From assembly GCF_900107135.1 (NCBI RefSeq), contig NZ_FNOV01000016.1:1-64000 (forward strand): a DNA stretch of 64,000 nucleotides, written 5' to 3'. The position numbers and the translations under genes are program-made. Origin of the DNA: Hymenobacter psychrophilus (lineage in GTDB: Bacteria; Bacteroidota; Bacteroidia; Cytophagales; Hymenobacteraceae). The notes under the pieces are model-generated. The model searched no databases. It saw only the letters and a program-made list of their open reading frames with translations, and was not told where the DNA came from. Positions 58,582 to 64,000 of the stretch are shown piece by piece; position 1 is the first letter of the stretch; each line of letters begins with the position of its first letter.

Positions 58582-60852
58582 CTATTCCTGCTCCTGAACT
58601 GGCAGACTGGCCGCCTCGTACCAAGTGTTGAAATTCACGGCCGTGAACAACTCATCGTACAGGTGGCTGGCGCGGCTTTCCACGGCTTGTACCCAGGCAG
58701 CCCGCCGAGCAGGTGGCCAGTGGCCAGGTCCGCCGCCGGCTTGCTGCCATAAGCCGGTGTCGGAAACCGGAATGGCCGAAGCAGACACATAATCGGTGGA
58801 AGAATTTAGCTTCAATTCCAGGGAAGTATCACAGTTGAGTGCTTCCGTAGTGTGTAAACGCAGCTTTTGGGTATGGCACGTGTTGCCGTCAGAACGGTTG
58901 GCCCAAGCCGGCCAAATACGGAAGTTGCCGAGGGAATCGAGGTAGAAACGCCGGTACCAATTGAAACGGTCCCGGCCATTACCCTCTTCCTCCAGGTAAA
59001 TGGTACGGCCTTGGCTAACTACGTGGGAATAGGGCACAATATGGTCGTAGTCGTAGGGCGTATCGGCCGTGTCCTGCCGCATGGGGTCGTAGCCGACAAA
59101 CCAGCGGTCGAGATGGGCGCGCTGGAACCAGAGCAGCAGGTGGCGGTGGTGCCAGAACTTGGAGCGGAAGGCATGGAACGGATCGGCGGGGCGCTCCTCG
59201 GTGGACTCATAAGGGCCGAACAATTCATCCTCATTGCTAAGCCAGCCATTGCTGGCATGGTGGGGCATGGCATGGATCAGGTGGGCGTGAGCGGGCAGCA
59301 AAGGCGCCCGCACTTTTTGAACCCAGTGCCGGTAGATGGCCTGATCCGGGAAGTCGGTATCGGGCTGCTGCTGGGCCAGAACCTCACCGGCCAGACGGGC
59401 ATACTTCTGCGCGTCGGGGTGAACGATGAGCAGGTAGAACAGGTAGCGCAGCACCGGCAGGCGGTTGGCCTGCAGCAGGTCCGGGTTGGTGAGGTTATCG
59501 TCAATCCAACTCAGTGCCGGGTGGAGCAGCACGGGGTTGAGGTCCAGCAATAATTTGCGGGGCAGGCCGGGGTCGGTGGAGGCTGCCTCAGGATCGTAAA
59601 GAGCCAGTTTGCAGAACTCTTCCAGGATCCGGGTGAAACGCCCTTCTGACTGGTCTGTTGCTGGTACAAGCAGACTCTTCATCGCCTGCAGGAAGCTACT
59701 CTCGGTGCCCGAAGAGGTTGACTGGCCTAGCCAACGCCGGAACTGTGGAACGGAAGGATTCAGGTCTTGGTAGCCCTGCTGGCGACGAGCCAGGCGGGCG
59801 GCGGCCATCACAACACCGGTGGGGGGAAACAGGTAGCCAACCTTTCGGTGGGTGATAACCTGGGATACGAGCTCATAGGCCTGGTCCCAGCTGGATTTGA
59901 GCAGGGAGTACGCCATTTCCTCGCCGGCCAGTACCGTGCCACCCGCATTGACGCGGCGAAACAGAACCTCGACCGAATCAGGCGTCTGTTCTGCCTCCGG
60001 AGCAGAGTCGGCCGGGGTGGCGGCGGGCTCGGGATGCAGCAGCAAGGGGATACTGCGCTGCGGCCGGCCGGACGAGGGCATTTCGACCAACAGATTTTCC
60101 AGCGCACCCAGCAGCATGGCCAGATGCGGTGGTTCGCTTTCGAGTACTGGCTTGCAGGCGGGGACCAATTGCTGAACCTGTTGCCAGGATGGTCGGGTGA
60201 ATGGCCCCCGCCAGCCGCCACATAACTGCAGCAGGGCATCAAGCGGGACCGGGGTGCGGGCCTCCACCGGCCAGGATGGATCCGGCGCGTCGTTGCCCTG
60301 AGCGATGGGGTTGATCAGGTAGTCGTAGCGGCGGGAGTCGCCGAGCTTCTGACGGGCTTCGTGTTTGAGGTTCTCCGGCAGCTTGTCTTCCGGGTTCTGG
60401 CGACGCATTCCCCAGGGCTGGTGGCCGGTCAGAAGCCGGAGCAGGAATTTGCGGTCGTTGTACTCGGAGTCGTTGAAGGTGAGCTGGGGGCTCAGGTCAA
60501 TCCAGAGGCGGCTGGATTCGGTGGGCTGGAAGCCCAGCAACAGGGTGCGGGTCCGCTGCTGGCCGTCGAGCAGGAAGTACCCGTCCGTTTCCGCCTGCAT
60601 CTGCTGGCTGGATGTGAGGGAGCGGGCAGCCTGACCGTGGACACGGTGAGCCAGCAGCATGCTGCCGATGGGGAAGCCCCGGAGCAGCGAATCCCAGAGC
60701 CGCTCGACCTGGGCAATGTTCCAGACGGAGTTGCGCTGAATAGGCGGCAACTGCGCCAGGTTGTAGCGAGGGTTGTCTTCGTCGAGAAACCAGGCGACGT
60801 AGTCGGTAATGGCTACGGAAGCGACATCATGACGGGTAAACAGATCGGGCAT
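58582..60852 (-). CDS. DUF262/HNH protein (GmrSD-like type IV restriction)
   Basis: 756 residues. N-terminal DUF262 (GmrS-like) has PPIQRNSVWNIAQVERLWDSLLRGFPIGSML and FLLDGQQRTRTLLLGFQ, with the conserved DGQQR nucleotide-use motif. A long helical middle follows (contains VLFRRVNAGGTVLAGEEMAYSLLKS). The C-terminus has YDYDHIVPYSHV (D603, H604) and later SLGNFRIWPAWANRSDGN, an HNH/DUF1524-type nuclease. GmrSD-like proteins cut DNA with sugar-modified cytosine. Transcribed just after the DUF2075 gene (45 bases). Confidence 0.9.
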   Translation of the reverse strand: MPDLFTRHDVASVAITDYVAWFLDEDNPRYNLAQLPPIQRNSVWNIAQVERLWDSLLRGFPIGSMLLAHRVHGQAARSLTSSQQMQAETDGYFLLDGQQRTRTLLLGFQPTESSRLWIDLSPQLTFNDSEYNDRKFLLRLLTGHQPWGMRRQNPEDKLPENLKHEARQKLGDSRRYDYLINPIAQGNDAPDPSWPVEARTPVPLDALLQLCGGWRGPFTRPSWQQVQQLVPACKPVLESEPPHLAMLLGALENLLVEMPSSGRPQRSIPLLLHPEPAATPADSAPEAEQTPDSVEVLFRRVNAGGTVLAGEEMAYSLLKSSWDQAYELVSQVITHRKVGYLFPPTGVVMAAARLARRQQGYQDLNPSVPQFRRWLGQSTSSGTESSFLQAMKSLLVPATDQSEGRFTRILEEFCKLALYDPEAASTDPGLPRKLLLDLNPVLLHPALSWIDDNLTNPDLLQANRLPVLRYLFYLLIVHPDAQKYARLAGEVLAQQQPDTDFPDQAIYRHWVQKVRAPLLPAHAHLIHAMPHHASNGWLSNEDELFGPYESTEERPADPFHAFRSKFWHHRHLLLWFQRAHLDRWFVGYDPMRQDTADTPYDYDHIVPYSHVVSQGRTIYLEEEGNGRDRFNWYRRFYLDSLGNFRIWPAWANRSDGNTCHTQKLRLHTTEALNCDTSLELKLNSSTDYVSASAIPVSDTGLWQQAGGGPGHWPPARRAAWVQAVESRASHLYDELFTAVNFNTWYEAASLPVQEQE

Positions 60853-60897
60853 AGAAATGGGGATAAGCTGACGAGAGATGGTGAAACAAGCGGATGA

Positions 60898-62805
60898 CTA
60901 CTCCATGCGGCTCTGGAAGAAGCGGCGGGTTTCGTCGTCGGTGAAGTAGACGTAGCAGCCCTGGATGCCGCGGGTCATGAGGACTTTGTAGGTATTGCGC
61001 AGGTACTCGAGGGCCTCGGCCGGGGAGATGCGGCGGTTGCTGATGGCGGTGTCGGACGAACCCACCTGGTTGGCTACCCAGCCGCCCTGGGCCTGACGGT
61101 AGCGCAGGTCGGAGCCGACGATGACGCCCACGTAGTCGAACTCGAAACCCTGGGCTGTGTAGATGCAGCCGACCTGGTGGACGCCGCCGGGGTCGGTGGC
61201 CCAGAGGGAGGTTTTGGGGATGCCGGGCGCGAGGCGGCCGGCGTTGTCCTTGGCATTCCAGGGACGGAAGTAGCTGAACTGGTCGGTTTCGATGATGACG
61301 TTGCTGACCAGCTGGCCGTCGGGCAACGGGTCGGACCAGGGCCAGCAGAAGCCGGCGACGGTGCGGGCGGTGTGGCCCTGCTGGCGCCGCTGCTCGAGCA
61401 TCTCTTCCATCAGAACCGGGGAATCCAGGACCTGGAAGTCGTAGCCCTGCTGGGCGTTCCAGAGGACGTTGGCGGTGCGCTGAATGCCGAGGGTGTTGTC
61501 GAGCCAGTTGATAAAGCCGGCGGAGCCGCTGCAGCGAAACTGGGCTTCGAGTCTGAACTCGGCAATGGTGACGCCCTGGCCCTGGGCGGCCTGTTTGAGG
61601 GTGTCGTAGGAGCCGATTTCGCCGGGGCGGACGCGCTGGTGGTCGTCGATGAAGAAGACCGAGACCTTGGCTACCTGCAGCAGCTCCTCGACCTGGGGCA
61701 GGTTGCTCTGGTGCTCGGGCTTGGTGAAGCGGGTGTTGCTGGAGCTGCGGATGCGGTGGGCCTCGTCGCAGATGACCACGTCGAGGGAGTTGGGGATGGC
61801 GCGGCCGTAGGCGTTGAAGTAGGTGAAGAAGCTGTTGCTGCGGCGGCCGAACTGGTCGCGCAGGTTTTCGGTGAAGGCCTTGGAGCCGGTGGCGTAGTGG
61901 GCCTTCACCTCGCGGCGGAGCAGGTCGTGGAGCAGGTGGAGGGCAATGACGAACTTGCCGGTGCCGGGGCCGCCCTTGACCAGGACGGCCGTTTTGGTGT
62001 CGTGCTGCTGAGCCTCCAAGACAGCCGTGAGGACACGGTCGTAGACCAGGAGCTGATCATCCAGTAGAGTGTAGCGGCTTTTCTGGCGCATGATGTCGCC
62101 GACGTGCTCGAGCAGCTTCTTGCTGGGCTGGTAGCGGCCGGCGTCGATGCGCTCGAGGATGGGGCCGCCGTTGCCGCCGGCGAGACGCTGCTGCAGATAG
62201 GCGCCCAGCTCGGCCGCCTGTTGCTGGCCGTAGATGGGGCTCTCCTGGACCAGCTCGGTGAACTTGGGTTCGAGCAGGGCGTCGGTAGCGGTGAAGGTGT
62301 AGTTGTGCAGGTAGGCGCAGGCGTGGAGCTGAATGGGCTGTTGCTGTTGCTCGTCAGCGTCGGTGGCGTTGAAAGCCGTGTGGACGTCGGCCAGGTATTG
62401 GCGGTACTGGCCGACCTGGGCCGAGGGGTGCAGCACGTCGGAGAGCTGGCCGCCGAGCCAAGTAACCACCTCGTGGGGGCCGGCGGAGGGCTGGGCCTCG
62501 GACCACTGCTTCAGCTCGATGATGACGGCCTGGCGCTGCTGGTGGGCATCGTGGCCGCAAATGAGGCAGTCGAGGCGTTTGGATGTGAGCGGAAGCTGAT
62601 ATTCGAGCAGAACGCCGTGGTCGAGCAGGCCAGCCTGCTGGAAGACCTGGCTGACGCTGCGCAGGGAGTTGCGCCAGGAGGTGACTTCATTGGGCTGGGG
62701 CTCGGTGCGGTAGTAGTCAAAGAAGGCCGACTGGAGCTGGCCGACGATGGCGTTGTGGGCGGTGGCGGTGATGAAGTCGGTAGAGGAGCCGGCGTAGAGG
62801 CGCAT
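60898..62805 (-). CDS. Nuclease-helicase: PD-(D/E)XK domain fused to DUF2075
   Basis: 635 residues. The N-terminal part has KRLDCLICGHD (D79) and AVIIELKQW (E97, K99), a PD-(D/E)XK nuclease core. The C-terminal DUF2075 helicase-like ATPase shows VLVKGGPGTGKF, VVICDEAHRIRS (Walker B), VSVFFIDDHQRV, FRLEAQFRCSGS, YTAQGFEFDYVGVIVG and YKVLMTRGIQG. The Walker A motif has Phe (F285, codon 61951-61953) where Ser or Thr is required for Mg-ATP, which may make the ATPase weak or dead. First gene of the 12-kb defence run. Confidence 0.88.
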   Translation of the reverse strand: MRLYAGSSTDFITATAHNAIVGQLQSAFFDYYRTEPQPNEVTSWRNSLRSVSQVFQQAGLLDHGVLLEYQLPLTSKRLDCLICGHDAHQQRQAVIIELKQWSEAQPSAGPHEVVTWLGGQLSDVLHPSAQVGQYRQYLADVHTAFNATDADEQQQQPIQLHACAYLHNYTFTATDALLEPKFTELVQESPIYGQQQAAELGAYLQQRLAGGNGGPILERIDAGRYQPSKKLLEHVGDIMRQKSRYTLLDDQLLVYDRVLTAVLEAQQHDTKTAVLVKGGPGTGKFVIALHLLHDLLRREVKAHYATGSKAFTENLRDQFGRRSNSFFTYFNAYGRAIPNSLDVVICDEAHRIRSSSNTRFTKPEHQSNLPQVEELLQVAKVSVFFIDDHQRVRPGEIGSYDTLKQAAQGQGVTIAEFRLEAQFRCSGSAGFINWLDNTLGIQRTANVLWNAQQGYDFQVLDSPVLMEEMLEQRRQQGHTARTVAGFCWPWSDPLPDGQLVSNVIIETDQFSYFRPWNAKDNAGRLAPGIPKTSLWATDPGGVHQVGCIYTAQGFEFDYVGVIVGSDLRYRQAQGGWVANQVGSSDTAISNRRISPAEALEYLRNTYKVLMTRGIQGCYVYFTDDETRRFFQSRME

Positions 62806-62851
62806 AATAAAGCAATGCAGTATTTTGTGTTAAATAACTAAATGATGTCTG

Positions 62852-63247
62852 TTATTCTACTGACTGCTCTACATAGTATTCGATATAATATAGTTTTGGA
62901 AATATGGCAGTAACAACCATTCTGGATCGTGATTGATTTGAGAACCAAATCTCCAATATTAGATGCTGATCCTTTTCGTTAGTGGCATACATTCGATAAG
63001 TGAGTCCGTCCTTATCCCTAACTTCATTTATGGCTTTACCCATGTAAAAACTAGTCTTCTGGCCAATTGCAATGGTTTCAGGACCCATGCAAATTTTTAC
63101 TCTATCCATAGATTTTACTGACTGCTCATATTTATCTGTTGCATATACATAGCTGTATCCTATCGTTGAATTTACAGTTGAGCATCTTACTTCCTGGGCA
63201 TAAGAGATGTTGAAAGCAAAAAGCAGGATGAGTAGTATTAGTTTCAT
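62852..63247 (-). CDS. Secreted hypothetical protein, AT-rich
   Basis: 131 residues with a clear signal peptide (MKLILLILLFAFNISYAQ). The mature part contains one short Cys pair and a beta-rich segment (YRMYATNEKDQHLILEIWFSNQS, FPKLYYIEYYVEQS). No family recognised. The A/T-rich codon use differs sharply from the defence genes and agrees with the 63332 gene, so the two may have arrived together. Confidence 0.7.
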   Translation of the reverse strand: MKLILLILLFAFNISYAQEVRCSTVNSTIGYSYVYATDKYEQSVKSMDRVKICMGPETIAIGQKTSFYMGKAINEVRDKDGLTYRMYATNEKDQHLILEIWFSNQSRSRMVVTAIFPKLYYIEYYVEQSVE

Positions 63248-63331
63248 TTATGTGTGCTGATTAAATGGTTTTTAATTATTTGGGGTTTTAATGACTGTAT
63301 GTAACATCGAATATATTTCAATACAATATTA

Positions 63332-63778
63332 TTATAGAGGAGTTATAGTGAATACTCCCATGCCGTCATTGGTGACTTCTGAAGAGTAACGAGCTTCTCC
63401 TTTATAATATTTGGAACTCTGCGTAATTATGGAGGCGTCTGGCTGAGCCCAGTTGCCGTACTTTTCTCGTATAGCCTGCATTTCTGCTCTAGTCATTGTG
63501 CGCATAATGTCTTGAACTCTTAAAGGAGCTGATCTGGCAGGGGTACAAGAGAATGTAACCTGTCTTACCAAATTGTTTTCACACTTAACAGATACTATTG
63601 CTTCTCCATGTTCATCATACCTGGTATATGAAAGAATGCTATTCCCATTTGCAGATGGCTTTATAATATACCCTGCGTTCTTTATATTTTGCATCGTCTC
63701 TGATTTTGATTTAGATATTACTTGTGAGAAACCAAAAACAGGGAGAAGCGTGAGAACTAGTAGCAAAGCCTTTTTCAT
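63332..63778 (-). CDS. Secreted hypothetical protein, AT-rich
   Basis: 148 residues with a signal peptide (MKKALLLVLTLLPVFGFSQ). Contains ETMQNIKNAGYIIKPSANGNSILSYTRYDEHGEAIVSVKCENNLVRQVTF, a repeat-like beta pattern also seen in small secreted proteins of this phylum. No function known. The remaining 220 bases to the window edge are AT-rich and show no gene. Confidence 0.7.
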   Translation of the reverse strand: MKKALLLVLTLLPVFGFSQVISKSKSETMQNIKNAGYIIKPSANGNSILSYTRYDEHGEAIVSVKCENNLVRQVTFSCTPARSAPLRVQDIMRTMTRAEMQAIREKYGNWAQPDASIITQSSKYYKGEARYSSEVTNDGMGVFTITPL

Positions 63779-64000
63779 GTAAACAAAATTGATGGTATGG
63801 AGAAAAGCCTGAGCGAATTTGGCTCAGAAAGGTAAAAGATTTTAAAAAACCAGAGAATAATTTCCTTTTCAAAAGAGAGTATTCATTTTCATTGAAGAGC
63901 TTTTGGTAATTGAATCATCCATTAATGTGAATTGGTTATTAAATTCAAGAATCTACGAATAAATGTCATTATTATCGCCAGGTAAATAGCATATTACCAA

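Overview
The window is chromosomal DNA of a GC-rich member of the Bacteroidota, most likely a Hymenobacter-like organism. Supporting signs: two promoters match the phylum's TAnnTTTG -7 box (1698-1705 before the his leader, 35418-35425 before a tRNA), Shine-Dalgarno sites are largely absent, the histidine genes follow the phylum's order with fused hisB and hisIE, and the families present (DUF2911, DUF349, LAB_N, DUF6624, RES/Xre pairs) are common there. Genus is inferred from style and gene content only.

Left part (1-17.5 kb): the right end of an IS5-type element sits in a Crp/Fnr-type regulator gene and has truncated it. A DUF2911 protein follows on the minus strand. A complete histidine pathway, hisG-D-C-B-H-A-F-IE, runs from 2.1 to 10.2 kb. 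Upstream lies a previously unlisted 42-codon leader peptide ending in a histidine-rich run (HHHGYH), directly after a good promoter and ahead of a strong hairpin, which points to attenuation by histidine supply. All seven gaps between his genes carry a long inverted-repeat spacer from one of four word families. Next come an acetyltransferase, a lipoprotein metallopeptidase and cell-envelope genes (GT2 glycosyltransferase, LAB_N membrane protein, sugar-nucleotide epimerase, glycerophosphodiesterase-like protein, GT39 membrane glycosyltransferase).

Middle (17.6-35.5 kb): an orphan DUF5343-like protein beside an AT-rich, gene-poor kilobase, then mostly housekeeping genes: a TPR protein, gyrA, a YjjG-like phosphatase, an HD hydrolase, a RES/Xre toxin-antitoxin pair, a fasciclin protein, a flavin reductase, Maf, DUF1015, pdxH, YqgE/AlgH and a large DUF349 protein. 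It ends at tRNA-Thr(UGU).

Right part (35.5-64 kb): accessory DNA that begins with a tyrosine integrase just behind the tRNA, so the tRNA 3' end is the likely attachment site; the other end was not found in the window. The element has phage-like pieces (RecE-like nuclease, DUF3846-like and SymE-like small genes, M15 endolysin, coiled-coil membrane protein, two-TM holin-like protein) but no visible capsid, portal, terminase or tail genes, so it looks like a satellite or a decayed prophage. It carries a large nuclease and defence cargo: an AT-rich RexAB-like sensor/membrane pair, HNH and GIY-YIG nucleases, and a 12.3-kb single-strand run from 62.8 down to 50.5 kb with a nuclease-helicase (DUF2075), a DUF262-HNH protein (GmrSD-like), a DUF4062 protein, a TPR/HELVH protease-like protein overlapping a MazG-like pyrophosphohydrolase, and McrB-McrC followed by a PLD/TPR protein. 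The best candidates for undescribed systems are the 39.7-41.1 kb pair and the TPR-protease/MazG/DUF4062 block at 55.0-58.5 kb.
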